A model generated the notes under the pieces. That model was not told where the DNA came from, did not search any database, and saw nothing but the letters and a program-made list of their open reading frames with translations. From Isosphaeraceae bacterium (GTDB lineage Bacteria; Planctomycetota; Planctomycetia; Isosphaerales; Isosphaeraceae): a stretch of 64,000 bases of DNA. The translations under genes were made by a program, and so were the position numbers. Within the stretch, counting starts at the first letter, position 1, and every line of letters starts with the position of its first letter. Below are positions 8,998-17,074 of this stretch, one piece after another. The DNA is taken from NCBI GenBank assembly GCA_026004735.1, contig BPJS01000001.1, positions 3,820,859-3,884,858 of the forward strand, written 5' to 3'.

Positions 8998-10575
8998 TCA
9001 CGAGGCCTGCCGGCGGAGCCCCGTCCGGCTCGGGGATTCGGGGACCGCTCGCGGTGGTTGCTCCGCGCGCAGCCGCCCGTAGGTTTCGGCCAGCATACGC
9101 AGTCGAGCCCGGGGCGCGGGGTCGGCCAGGTGCTGGGGCTGACACCGCCAGAGCCAGTTTCCGGTCGGCGTTCCCGGGATGTTCATGCGGGCTTCCGAGC
9201 CGAGGCCGAGGACGTCCTGGAGTGGGACGATGGCCAGGCAGGCGACCGAGGCATACGCAGCCCGGATCAGATCCCAGTGGATCTCGGCGCCGTCGGAGTT
9301 GAGATACCGGAGCAAATAGCCTGGTTCGGAGGATGGGTCCGGGGTGGGCCGTGGGTCCTTGGCCGTGAGGCTCTGGAACCAGCCGAGGGAGGTATCATTG
9401 TCGTGGGTGCCGGTGTAGACGACGCAGTTGGCAGGATAGTTGTGGGGCAAGTGGGGGTTGGAGGGCCCACTGCCGAAGGCGAATTGAAGGACTTTCATGC
9501 CGGGCAAGCCGAAGCGGTCGCGGAGCCTGAGGACGGCGGGCGTGATTTCGCCGAGGTCTTCGGCGATCAGCGGCAGGCCGCCGAGGGCCGAGCGGAGTGC
9601 GCGGAAGAATGGAGCGCCTGGACCTGGGCGCCAGCGGCCCGAGGCGGCGGTGGGTGCGTCGGCCGGGACCTCCCAGTAGGCTTCGAAGCCGCGGAAGTGG
9701 TCGAGGCGGATTCGGTCGACCCGCCGCAGGGTTTGCCTCAGGCGTGCGATCCACCAGGCGTAGCCTTCGGCGCGGTGGGCGGGCCAGTGATAGAGCGGGT
9801 TGCCCCAGAGCTGGCCGTCGGCGGAGAAGTAGTCGGGCGGGACGCCGGCCACGCCGGTGGGATGGCCGTGGGCATCGAGGGCGAACAGCTCGGGCCGTGC
9901 CCAGACGTCGGCGCTGTCGAGCGAGACGAAGATGGGCACGTCGCCGATGAACTGGATTCGGCGGGCGGCAGCCGCGGCGCGGAGTTGGGACCATTGGCGC
10001 TCGAAAGCATACTGTGCGAACTCGTGGAAGGCGATTTCCGGACCGAGCGCGCGGCGGGCTTGGCGGATCGCCCGAGGATCGCGGCGTCGGAGGCCCTCGG
10101 GCCATCGCCACCACGGTTCTTGATTTTGTTGGGTCCGGATCGCTTCAAAGAGCGCGTAGTCGGCCAGCCAGAAGGACTCGGCGTTGCGGAATCGGCGGAA
10201 GTCGGGGTCGTTGCGGTCGAAGCCTGCCGCGGCCTGGCGGAGCCAGCCGAGTCGGGCCGCAACCGCCGGGCCGATTGAGTCCGGGCTGCCGTCCAGACGT
10301 GGACCGCGCCGCAATGCGGATCGAGGGAGCCAGCCGGCCTCGACCAGACCGGCCGGGCTGACCAAGAGCGGGTTGCCGGCGAACGAGGAGGACGATTGGT
10401 ACGGGGAGTACGATTCCCCGACTGGGCCGAGCGGCAGGAATTGCCACCAGGACTGTCCGGCCTCGACCAGGTAATCGAGGAAGGCGTGGGCCTCGGCGCC
10501 CAAGTCGCCGAGTCCGAAAGGACCGGGTAGAGAGGTCAGGTGTAGCAGCAAGCCGCAGGAACGTGGAAAGGTCAT
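8998..10575 (-). CDS. malQ: 4-alpha-glucanotransferase (amylomaltase, GH77)
   Basis: 525 aa, the usual length of short bacterial GH77 enzymes. It transfers alpha-1,4-glucan segments between maltodextrins in the cytoplasm, releasing glucose. Visible signatures include the N-terminal HLTSLPGPFGLGDLG and WWQFLPLGP, YSPYQSSSSFAGNP, the nucleophile region RIRLDHFRGFEAYW, the acid/base region LIAEDLG, and the third carboxylate in GTHDNDTSLGWF. The ATG at 10575 overlaps the stop of the upstream membrane protein gene by 4 bp (ATGA), indicating translational coupling. Together with glgB at 14.5 kb and the ROK kinase at 6.3 kb it points to glycogen/maltodextrin metabolism. Confidence 0.95.
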   Translation of the reverse strand: MTFPRSCGLLLHLTSLPGPFGLGDLGAEAHAFLDYLVEAGQSWWQFLPLGPVGESYSPYQSSSSFAGNPLLVSPAGLVEAGWLPRSALRRGPRLDGSPDSIGPAVAARLGWLRQAAAGFDRNDPDFRRFRNAESFWLADYALFEAIRTQQNQEPWWRWPEGLRRRDPRAIRQARRALGPEIAFHEFAQYAFERQWSQLRAAAAARRIQFIGDVPIFVSLDSADVWARPELFALDAHGHPTGVAGVPPDYFSADGQLWGNPLYHWPAHRAEGYAWWIARLRQTLRRVDRIRLDHFRGFEAYWEVPADAPTAASGRWRPGPGAPFFRALRSALGGLPLIAEDLGEITPAVLRLRDRFGLPGMKVLQFAFGSGPSNPHLPHNYPANCVVYTGTHDNDTSLGWFQSLTAKDPRPTPDPSSEPGYLLRYLNSDGAEIHWDLIRAAYASVACLAIVPLQDVLGLGSEARMNIPGTPTGNWLWRCQPQHLADPAPRARLRMLAETYGRLRAEQPPRAVPESPSRTGLRRQAS

Positions 10576-11834
10576 GAGCGTGGGGGTGAGACAGAGAGCC
10601 GAATGGTTCGAGTTGGAGGACGCGATTGGGAGGATTGGACCGGCCAGGCGTTGAGTCGAAAGCGATGGAGGCGACGATCGAGCGAATCGCGGCCCTGGAT
10701 CATTTCGACGGTCCGGGAGCCTGTCCAGCGGTTGGCTCGTCCGCGGATCACGACGCGGATGGTGCGCGGGGGCGACGGGCCGGTGAGCAGGCTGCGGGCG
10801 ATGCCCAATGTAGTGCGGACCTGGGGATAGGGCGGAGCGCCGCGGGTGGCGCGCGACCAGGCCATCAGGTCGAGCCGGCGCCAGACCGGATCGCCGACAT
10901 CACGAAGAAAGGGTCGAAGCGTGGTGGGCCAGAGGTCGCGGTCGTCGGTGTGGAGGTCAATCTCGGCGCGTTCGTTGTGGCTTGCGTAGACGGCGAACGA
11001 AGGCCAGGTGTCCCACACGCCAAGGCGTTCGGTCAGGGGCATCAGGGCCACGGTGCCGAAGAGCAGGCGCACGGGGACGGCCAGGCGAACTGGCTCGGGG
11101 TCGGGTGGTGGCAAGGGGGTCGCGAAGAGGATCCACTCCTCGGCCAGGAGAGCCAGGTTCCAGACGAGCACCGTCGCGCCGTGGTTCAGGCCCCAGGGGC
11201 CGAGCACGGCCAGGATCCCCAGATGGAGCACGATCGCCAGGGCGAGACCGTAGACGCGAGTTCGTGGAAGCAGCAGGAACGCGGCGAGCACGACCTCCAG
11301 TGCCGGCAGCGACAGAGCCAGGGCGTCGAGTATGGGTGCCGGGAGTGTGGAGATGTCGAGCGCCAAGACCCGGGCGGGCACGGAGAGGAAGGCACGGCCC
11401 AGTTCGCGGGCGAAGCTGTGGTCCAGCTTGGACAGTCCGGAATGGAAATACATGAGGGCGTGGAAGCCGCGGGCGAGCCGGATCGCCGCGGCGTCAGGGG
11501 TAGCGGCCAGGGCGGTACCGACGACGAGAAACTGATAGACCCAGGGTTGCAATCGGTCCTGGTCGCCCAGGACGCTCCAGGCGGTCAAACAGAGGGCCGG
11601 CATGAGGGCCACGGGTCGCCGGAGTAAAGCCGCGGCCAGCAAGAGGCTGAGGACGATCGCAAAGGGCAAGGCGGCGTGGGTGGGTGCGTTGCGGATGAAC
11701 GGAACGCGCGGATAGGGGCGATCGTCGAGCCAAAGCGGCCAGCACAGGAGGATCAGCGTGAGGGTGGCCAGGCAGATCGCGCGGGTGTAGAGCGCGCGGG
11801 TTCCGATCCGGCCGGTCGAGAGCGCGGGGATCAT
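10572..11834 (-). CDS. HTTM/DoxX-like polytopic membrane protein
   Basis: 420 aa with about eight hydrophobic segments in the first 290 residues, then a soluble C-terminal tail of about 120 residues rich in Arg and Trp. The segment [18 protein letters not shown] resembles the agxxKL-type helix of HTTM (vitamin K-dependent carboxylase-like) and DoxX families. [17 protein letters not shown] fits the following helices. I infer a membrane protein of that superfamily without a defined substrate. It overlaps both neighbours by 4 bp (ATGA at 11831-11834 and 10572-10575), so it is translated from the same mRNA as the alpha/beta hydrolase and malQ. A direct role in maltodextrin metabolism is not evident. 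Confidence 0.7.
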   Translation of the reverse strand: MIPALSTGRIGTRALYTRAICLATLTLILLCWPLWLDDRPYPRVPFIRNAPTHAALPFAIVLSLLLAAALLRRPVALMPALCLTAWSVLGDQDRLQPWVYQFLVVGTALAATPDAAAIRLARGFHALMYFHSGLSKLDHSFARELGRAFLSVPARVLALDISTLPAPILDALALSLPALEVVLAAFLLLPRTRVYGLALAIVLHLGILAVLGPWGLNHGATVLVWNLALLAEEWILFATPLPPPDPEPVRLAVPVRLLFGTVALMPLTERLGVWDTWPSFAVYASHNERAEIDLHTDDRDLWPTTLRPFLRDVGDPVWRRLDLMAWSRATRGAPPYPQVRTTLGIARSLLTGPSPPRTIRVVIRGRANRWTGSRTVEMIQGRDSLDRRLHRFRLNAWPVQSSQSRPPTRTIRLSVSPPRS

Positions 11835-12637
11835 GACGGGGCCAGGCCGTCGAGAAACCGATCAATGGCCAAGCGGAAGCCGAGGTTGTCTTCGATGTGG
11901 GGCAGGTGTCCGACGCCTGGCAGGACCTCGAGACGAGCGTTGGCGATGCGGCGGGCCAGCGCCTGGGCCACGCGGGGCGGGTTGACGATATCGTGCTCGC
12001 CGACGAGGACTAGAACGGGCCGGTCGAGGTCGTAGAGGCGGTCGCGGGTATCATGATCGAGGACGGCGGCCGCCTGGCGAGCAAACGCCTCGGGGTCCTG
12101 GGGATGTGGGTGCCGTTCGGCGAAGCGGATCAGGCCCTCGACCTGGGCGGGGGAGCGGGCGTAGAACTCGGGACCGACGAGCCAGGGGAGCGTGGCACGG
12201 CTAAACTCGGCGGGGCTGGTCCGGCGGCGCAGCAAGACCCAGGATTCGACCACGGCGCGGCGCCAGGGTTCAGCGCCGGTGTGGGTGGAGGCCAGTACCA
12301 GGGATCGCACCCGGCTGGGGTAGCGGAGCGCAAGCTCCTGGGCGATCAGCCCACCGAGAGAGTGGCCGAGGACATGAGCGGCGGGCAGGTCGAGGGCCTC
12401 GAGCAGCCGGGCCACGTCGTCGGCCATGTCGGCGGTCGAGTACGCGACCGGTGTCCGCGAAGAACGGCCGACGTCGCGGTTGTCGAGACAAAGGACGCGA
12501 AACCGCGCGGCGAAGTGGCGCGCGGTCACGATGAAGGCGTTGTGATCGCCGCCCAGACCGCTGAGCAGGAGAAGCGGAGTCCCGGCACCCTCGTCGGTGT
12601 AGAAGAGCGATCGATCGCGGAGGTCGAGTTGGGGCAT
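11831..12637 (-). CDS. Alpha/beta hydrolase
   Basis: 268 aa from the ATG at 12637. A TTG at 12670 would extend the frame over the divergent tRNA promoter and is less likely. The fold signatures are clear: the oxyanion-hole region [11 protein letters not shown], the nucleophile elbow GHSLGG, the acid in [11 protein letters not shown] and the histidine in [11 protein letters not shown]. It resembles 3-oxoadipate enol-lactonase-like or general esterase members, a group where substrate cannot be read from sequence. It is the first gene of the operon hydrolase, membrane protein, malQ, metzincin. Its start is about 50 bases from the divergent tRNA-Glu gene, so the two promoters must lie back to back. 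Confidence 0.88.
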   Translation of the reverse strand: MPQLDLRDRSLFYTDEGAGTPLLLLSGLGGDHNAFIVTARHFAARFRVLCLDNRDVGRSSRTPVAYSTADMADDVARLLEALDLPAAHVLGHSLGGLIAQELALRYPSRVRSLVLASTHTGAEPWRRAVVESWVLLRRRTSPAEFSRATLPWLVGPEFYARSPAQVEGLIRFAERHPHPQDPEAFARQAAAVLDHDTRDRLYDLDRPVLVLVGEHDIVNPPRVAQALARRIANARLEVLPGVGHLPHIEDNLGFRLAIDRFLDGLAPS

Positions 12638-12646
12638 GGGGGCCGC

Positions 12647-12675
12647 TTGACAGGCGAAATAGAGGGGCAAATAAT
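12647..12675 (+). promoter_or_regulatory. Sigma-70-type promoter of tRNA-Glu
   Basis: A perfect -35 TTGACA (12647-12652) is followed after exactly 17 bases by AATAAT (12670-12675), one mismatch from TATAAT. The tRNA begins 12 bases after the -10, giving a very short 5' leader. The element sits only 10 bases upstream of the divergent hydrolase ATG. Confidence 0.8.
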
Positions 12676-12686
12676 ACGCCTACCTT

Positions 12687-12759
12687 GCCCCCATCGTCTA
12701 GTGGCCCAGGATACTAGGTTCTCAGCCTAGGGACCGGGGTTCGAATCCCCGTGGGGGTG
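12687..12759 (+). tRNA. tRNA-Glu (CTC anticodon)
   Basis: 73 bases that fold as a standard cloverleaf. The acceptor GCCCCCA pairs with TGGGGGT (terminal G-U) followed by discriminator G. The anticodon stem CTAGG/CCTAG encloses the loop TTCTCAG, with anticodon CTC reading GAG. The T arm is CGGGG-TTCGAAT-CCCCG. The 3' CCA is not encoded (CCT follows). The D-arm region TCGTCTAGTGGCCCAGGA matches bacterial tRNA-Glu. Confidence 0.97.
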
Positions 12760-12767
12760 CCTGACGA

Positions 12768-12801
12768 AGCCGCGCGGTCCATCCCGTGCGGCTTTCGCTT
12801 T
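12768..12801 (+). terminator. Rho-independent-like terminator after tRNA-Glu
   Basis: AGCCGCGCG (12768-12776) pairs with CGTGCGGCT (12785-12793), nine pairs including one G-T wobble, around an 8-base loop. TTTCGCTTT follows. It starts 9 bases after the tRNA, so the tRNA is probably a single-gene unit. Confidence 0.6.
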
Positions 12802-12833
12802 GCGCGGTCCGCCCCGAGGCCTAGCGCTGTGCC

Positions 12834-12839
12834 TATAAT
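12834..12839 (+). promoter_or_regulatory. Candidate -10 element upstream of nadA
   Basis: A perfect TATAAT lies about 85 bases before the nadA ATG. No -35 match sits at 16-18 bases, and an upstream TG is one base too far for an extended -10, so the assignment is tentative. Confidence 0.4.
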
Positions 12840-12909
12840 CAAGAAATAATCAGGCGACCAGGCGGCGCTGCGCACGGCGAGCGTAGCCTGGAGTCACAAA
12901 GCCGGACGA

Positions 12910-12923
12910 TGGGAGGGTTCCCA
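12910..12923 (+). promoter_or_regulatory. Small hairpin containing the nadA ribosome binding site
   Basis: TGGGA (12910-12914), loop GGGT and TCCCA (12919-12923) form a perfect 5-bp stem. It holds the GGGAGGG Shine-Dalgarno and ends 2 bases before the ATG at 12926. It could lower basal translation of nadA. A regulatory role is only inferred. Confidence 0.35.
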
Positions 12924-12925
12924 GG

Positions 12926-14041
12926 ATGACGACTGCGGTTGCCGAGCCAACGGGCCTGGCCCCCCTGCCCTTTGAGACGTACCGGACGCTCGATCCGGCG
13001 GAGCTGGACGCACGAATTCGGGCGGTCAAGCAGGCGATGGGTCCGGAGCTACTGATCCTGGGCCATCACTACCAGCAGGACGAGGTGATTCAGTTTGCCG
13101 ACCTGCGGGGCGACAGCTATAAGCTTGCGCAGCAGGCCGCGGCCAGCCGGGAGTGCCGCTGGATCGTCTTTTGCGGGGTCCACTTCATGGCCGAGACGGC
13201 CGACGTGCTGACTGGGCCGGACGTGCGGGTGATCCTGCCCGACATGGCGGCCGGTTGCAGCATGGCCGACATGGCTGACATCGACGCGGTCGAGACGGCC
13301 TGGGCCGAACTCGGAGAGCTGATCGACACCGCCGACGTCATGCCCGTGACCTACATCAATTCGGCGGCGGACCTGAAGGCGTTTTGCGGGCGACACGGGG
13401 GGATTGTGTGCACCAGCTCAAACGCCCGGGCAGTGCTGGACTGGTCCTTCCGACAGCGGAGCCGAGTGCTCTTTTTCCCGGATCAGCACCTGGGCCGCAA
13501 CACAGCGCGGGCGATGGGGGTGCCGCTCGATCAAATGCCGGTCTGGGATCCCAAGTTGCCGATGGGCGGAAATCCGGCGGAAGCGATCGAGCGAAGCCGG
13601 GTGATCCTCTGGCGGGGCCATTGCTCGGTCCACCAAATGTTCCGGCCGGAGCATGTCGCGCAGTTTCGAGCGAAATATCCGGGGATCAAGATCCTGGTCC
13701 ACCCGGAATGCACGATGAAAGTGGTGGACGCGGCGGACCTGGTCGGATCGACCGAGTTTATCATCCGCACGATCGAGCAGGCTCCACCGGGCAGCCTCTG
13801 GGCGGTGGGAACCGAGCTCCATCTAGTCAATCGCCTGGCGCAGGAACATCCGGACAAGACGGTGATGTTCCTGTCGCCGATGGTCTGTATGTGCGCGACG
13901 ATGTACCGCATTGATCGGCCGCATCTGGCCTGGGCGCTGGAGAATTTGGCGCGCGGGACGCCGGTCAACGTGATCACGGTCCCGGCGGAGACGGCGCGTT
14001 GGGCTCGGGTGGCGTTAGAGCGGATGCTTGAGGTCCGCTGA
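12926..14041 (+). CDS. nadA: Quinolinate synthase
   Basis: 371 aa. NadA condenses iminoaspartate with dihydroxyacetone phosphate to make quinolinate, the NAD precursor, using an oxygen-sensitive [4Fe-4S] cluster in the cytoplasm. The N-terminal substrate motif ILGHHYQQDEV (about 44-54) and GDSYKLAQQAA are clear. The expected cluster cysteines are present: C83 in VFCGVHFMAETA, C233 in WRGHCSVH, and C321 or C323 in MVCMCATMYRI. HPEC at 259-262 is also conserved. The ATG at 12926 is preceded by GGGAGGG. No nadB or nadC lies nearby, so the pathway is dispersed. The gene stands alone between the tRNA terminator and glgB. Confidence 0.96.
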   Translation: MTTAVAEPTGLAPLPFETYRTLDPAELDARIRAVKQAMGPELLILGHHYQQDEVIQFADLRGDSYKLAQQAAASRECRWIVFCGVHFMAETADVLTGPDVRVILPDMAAGCSMADMADIDAVETAWAELGELIDTADVMPVTYINSAADLKAFCGRHGGIVCTSSNARAVLDWSFRQRSRVLFFPDQHLGRNTARAMGVPLDQMPVWDPKLPMGGNPAEAIERSRVILWRGHCSVHQMFRPEHVAQFRAKYPGIKILVHPECTMKVVDAADLVGSTEFIIRTIEQAPPGSLWAVGTELHLVNRLAQEHPDKTVMFLSPMVCMCATMYRIDRPHLAWALENLARGTPVNVITVPAETARWARVALERMLEVR

Positions 14042-14451
14042 GACGGGTATGAACCGGGAGAGCGGCCGGTGGGTGGAATCGGCTGCCGTGCGGGTCGCAG
14101 CCACCGTCGGCCGTTCGGAAGACGGATCAGCGGGGGCCTTCGTGTTCCCGCCGGATTCACGTTGGCAGGGAAACAGCGGCCGCGGCCTCGGACCGAACGG
14201 ACGGGATCACTGCGGCCGCCGAGCCAGTGGATGGTTCTGGTCGCGGGGACGCGCAGGCCGATCCACGCGGGCGGAGTCGGCGGCGAAGCTGCGCAGCGGG
14301 CGCGGGGGATGCGTGGTCGTCAAGGGCTTGTCAACGTCGAACGATTGCGGGGAAATGAATGTATGCACGAGGTCCAGCAGGCCGCATCGCGGCCGAGGCC
14401 TCGACCCGGTTGGATGGTTCGATCCACGATGCGCGTGAGGCGTATGACGTC
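14042..14451. other. Non-coding region between nadA and glgB
   Basis: About 410 bases. A hairpin GGCTGC (14081-14086) / GCAGCC (14097-14102) lies about 40 bases after the nadA stop and might mark its transcript end, although no T-tract follows. The glgB frame is open back to an ATG at 14359, but those 31 residues do not match the branching-enzyme family, so I treat them as leader. A weak TTGTCA at 14328-14333 has no good -10 partner. No other gene is visible. Confidence 0.4.
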
Positions 14452-16701
14452 ATGGCTTCCACGATCTACGCGACGCCGACGTACCTGAATCCTGGCGAAC
14501 TGGAGCTGCTGATTCATTCGGCACACTGGGATCCGTTTGCGGTGCTGGGGATTCACCCGGTGAGCGTGGACGGCCGGCGGGCGATGCTGGTGCGCGCGTT
14601 CCTGCCGGAGGCGCGACGGGCCTGGGTCGTCGATCTGGCGCGCGGGGAGCCGGCCGAACGCGTCGACATGAACCGGATCCATCCCGATGGGGTCTTCGAA
14701 GCCGTGTTTCTGGACCGGCATGCGCCGTTCCGGTACCAGCTTGGGGTCGAGAACCACGAGGGCTACCGCTGGGAGTTTGAGGATCCGTATCGCTTCAGTC
14801 CGGTGCTGACCGATTTCGACCTGCACTTGCTGGGCGAGGGAACCCATCTGCACAACTACGAGAAGATGGGCGCGCATCTGATGACCCATGAGGGGATATC
14901 GGGGGTCCATTTTGCCGTGTGGGCGCCCAACGCGCTGCGGGTGAGCGTGGTCGGCAATTTCAATCATTGGGACGGGCGGCGGCACCCGATGCGCAACCGC
15001 GGACCGTCCGGCATTTGGGAGATTTTCATCCCCGGGCTGACTCAAGGTGAGCTTTACAAGTTCGAGATCAAGAGCCGGTATCATGGATACATGGTTACAA
15101 AGACGGATCCTTATGGATTTTTCCACGAGCTGCGGCCGCGGACGGCGTCCGTGGTCTGGGATTTGAACCGGTATCGCTGGGAGGACTCGGAGTGGCTGGC
15201 GCGGCGGAGCAAGACACAGGCGCTGGATGCGCCGCTGTCGGTCTACGAGGTTCATTTGGGATCGTGGCGACGCAAGCCCGAGGCGGGCAACGCGTGGCTG
15301 AACTACCGTGAGCTGGCCGATGAGCTGGTTCGCTACCTGGATGGGATGGGGTTTACGCACGTCGAGCTCTTGCCAGTCAGCGAACATCCGTTCGACGGAA
15401 GCTGGGGGTATCAGACGACGGGTTACTTTGCGCCGACGTCGCGGTATGGGACGCCGGACGATTTCATGTACTTCGTGGACACGCTGCATCGGCACGGATA
15501 CGGCGTCTTGTTGGACTGGGTGCCGGCCCACTTTCCGCGTGATGAGCACGGCCTGGCGTATTTTGATGGAACCCACCTCTACGAGCACGAGGATCCAAGG
15601 CTTGGCGAGCATCGCGACTGGGGGACGAAGATCTTCAACTATGGCCGGGTCGAGGTCCGCAACTTCCTGCTCGGCAATGCACTGTTCTGGCTGGAGCGCT
15701 ACCACATCGACGGGTTGCGGGTGGATGCGGTGGCGTCGATGCTCTACCTCGACTACTCGCGTAAGCCGGGAGAGTGGATTCCGAACCGATTTGGCGGCAA
15801 TGAGAATCTGGAGGCGATCGACTTCCTGAAACGATTCAATGAAACGCTCCACCTGAACCATCCGGGTGTGCTGACGATCGCCGAGGAATCGACCGCGTTC
15901 GGCGGCGTCTCGCGGCCGACCTATCTGGGGGGCCTGGGTTTCAGTCTCAAGTGGAATATGGGCTGGATGAACGACACGCTGAGGTATTTCAGTAAAGATC
16001 CGATCTACCGCAAATATGAGCATGGTTCGCTGACATTTAGTCTGATCTACGCTTTTACCGAGAATTTTATGCTTCCGCTGTCGCACGATGAGGTGGTGCA
16101 CGGCAAGGGGAGCCTGCTCGACAAGATGCCGGGCGATCTCTGGCAGCGGTTTGCCAACTTGCGGTTGTTGTATGGCTACATGTGGGGGCACCCGGGCAAG
16201 AAGCTGCTGTTCATGGGCGGGGAAATCGCGCAGTGGCGGGAATGGTCGCACGACGAGAGCCTGGATTGGCACCTGCTCCAGTGGGAGAGCCATCAGGGCG
16301 TGCAGCGGCTGGTTGGCGACCTGAACCGGCTGTACCGCGCCGAGCCGGCGTTGCATCAGGTCGATTTCGACTGGACGGGGTTTGAGTGGCTGGAGCTGCA
16401 CGATTGGGAGAACAGCGTGCTGGCGTTTTTGCGGCGGGGCAAGAAGCCGGCCGATGAGGTGGTCGTGGTCTGCAACTTCACGCCGGTGGTGCGGCGCGAT
16501 TATCGGATCGGGGTTCCGAGGGCGGGTTTTTATCGCGAGCTGCTGAATACCGATGCCGGATATTATGGAGGCTCGAACGTGGGGAACGCGGGGGGCGTCT
16601 GGTCGATCCCCGAACCGCACGCCGGCCGTCCGCACCAGCTTCGGCTGACCCTACCCCCGCTGGCGGCGGTCTTCTTGAAGCCAACCGAAACGGAGCCTTG
16701 A
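14452..16701 (+). CDS. glgB: 1,4-alpha-glucan branching enzyme
   Basis: 749 aa from the ATG at 14452, matching the usual ~730-aa GlgB. It introduces alpha-1,6 branches into glycogen. Domain order: an N1 domain ([20 protein letters not shown]), a CBM48 ([20 protein letters not shown]), then the GH13 barrel and a C-terminal beta domain. Catalytic regions are visible: DWVPAHFP, the nucleophile in [17 protein letters not shown], the general acid in IAEESTAF and the transition-state stabiliser in [12 protein letters not shown]. The earlier ATG at 14359 adds 31 unconserved residues. GTGAGGCG lies about 10 bases before the chosen start. The gene appears monocistronic. Confidence 0.96.
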   Translation: MASTIYATPTYLNPGELELLIHSAHWDPFAVLGIHPVSVDGRRAMLVRAFLPEARRAWVVDLARGEPAERVDMNRIHPDGVFEAVFLDRHAPFRYQLGVENHEGYRWEFEDPYRFSPVLTDFDLHLLGEGTHLHNYEKMGAHLMTHEGISGVHFAVWAPNALRVSVVGNFNHWDGRRHPMRNRGPSGIWEIFIPGLTQGELYKFEIKSRYHGYMVTKTDPYGFFHELRPRTASVVWDLNRYRWEDSEWLARRSKTQALDAPLSVYEVHLGSWRRKPEAGNAWLNYRELADELVRYLDGMGFTHVELLPVSEHPFDGSWGYQTTGYFAPTSRYGTPDDFMYFVDTLHRHGYGVLLDWVPAHFPRDEHGLAYFDGTHLYEHEDPRLGEHRDWGTKIFNYGRVEVRNFLLGNALFWLERYHIDGLRVDAVASMLYLDYSRKPGEWIPNRFGGNENLEAIDFLKRFNETLHLNHPGVLTIAEESTAFGGVSRPTYLGGLGFSLKWNMGWMNDTLRYFSKDPIYRKYEHGSLTFSLIYAFTENFMLPLSHDEVVHGKGSLLDKMPGDLWQRFANLRLLYGYMWGHPGKKLLFMGGEIAQWREWSHDESLDWHLLQWESHQGVQRLVGDLNRLYRAEPALHQVDFDWTGFEWLELHDWENSVLAFLRRGKKPADEVVVVCNFTPVVRRDYRIGVPRAGFYRELLNTDAGYYGGSNVGNAGGVWSIPEPHAGRPHQLRLTLPPLAAVFLKPTETEP

Positions 16702-17074
16702 GCCGGGGACAACAGGCTGGTGCGGAGGGTTCAGTACGGCTGCGGGCGGCGCCGACTACCGGCAACCGCCTAATGAGCGGGCGCTGGCAGATTGGGCTGA
16801 GTTTGGGTCTGCGACGTGACCCGGCGTAGAGAGTCCCGGCGAACCGGCTGCTGGGCGGGGGTGTCCGGAGGGGGGGAGCTTGTGGGCCCGTGCGAATGCG
16901 GACGAGGCAGGGCTTGGTCTTGAGGCCGCTCGGTTGGGCGGCGGGGTCAACAATCGGCGTTCTGGGACGAACCGCCTGAAGGGAAATGGTTGTTCTCTTG
17001 AGGGTCGCCGGACGGCTACGCTCGGGATGGGGTGCGTGTGGGCCTGAGGGGTGTTCGTCAGGGAGTCGGCGACG
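16702..17074. other. Non-coding region between glgB and the kinase gene
   Basis: About 370 bases without a supported gene. The minus-strand frames here and into the kinase gene (for example 16756-17127) have no ribosome binding site and are Pro/Arg/Ser-rich chance frames. The kinase Shine-Dalgarno AGGGAG (17060-17065) lies at its end. No clear promoter hexamers or T-tailed hairpin were found. Confidence 0.4.

Noticed and set aside
8788..10278. 496-codon plus-strand frame opposite malQ
   Set aside because: Antisense shadow in GC-rich DNA. malQ is certain on the other strand and the frame shows no family motif.
14320..16635. 771-codon open frame antisense to glgB
   Set aside because: It mirrors the glgB codon phase, is full of His/Arg/Pro/Gln stretches without domain features, and has no ribosome binding site.
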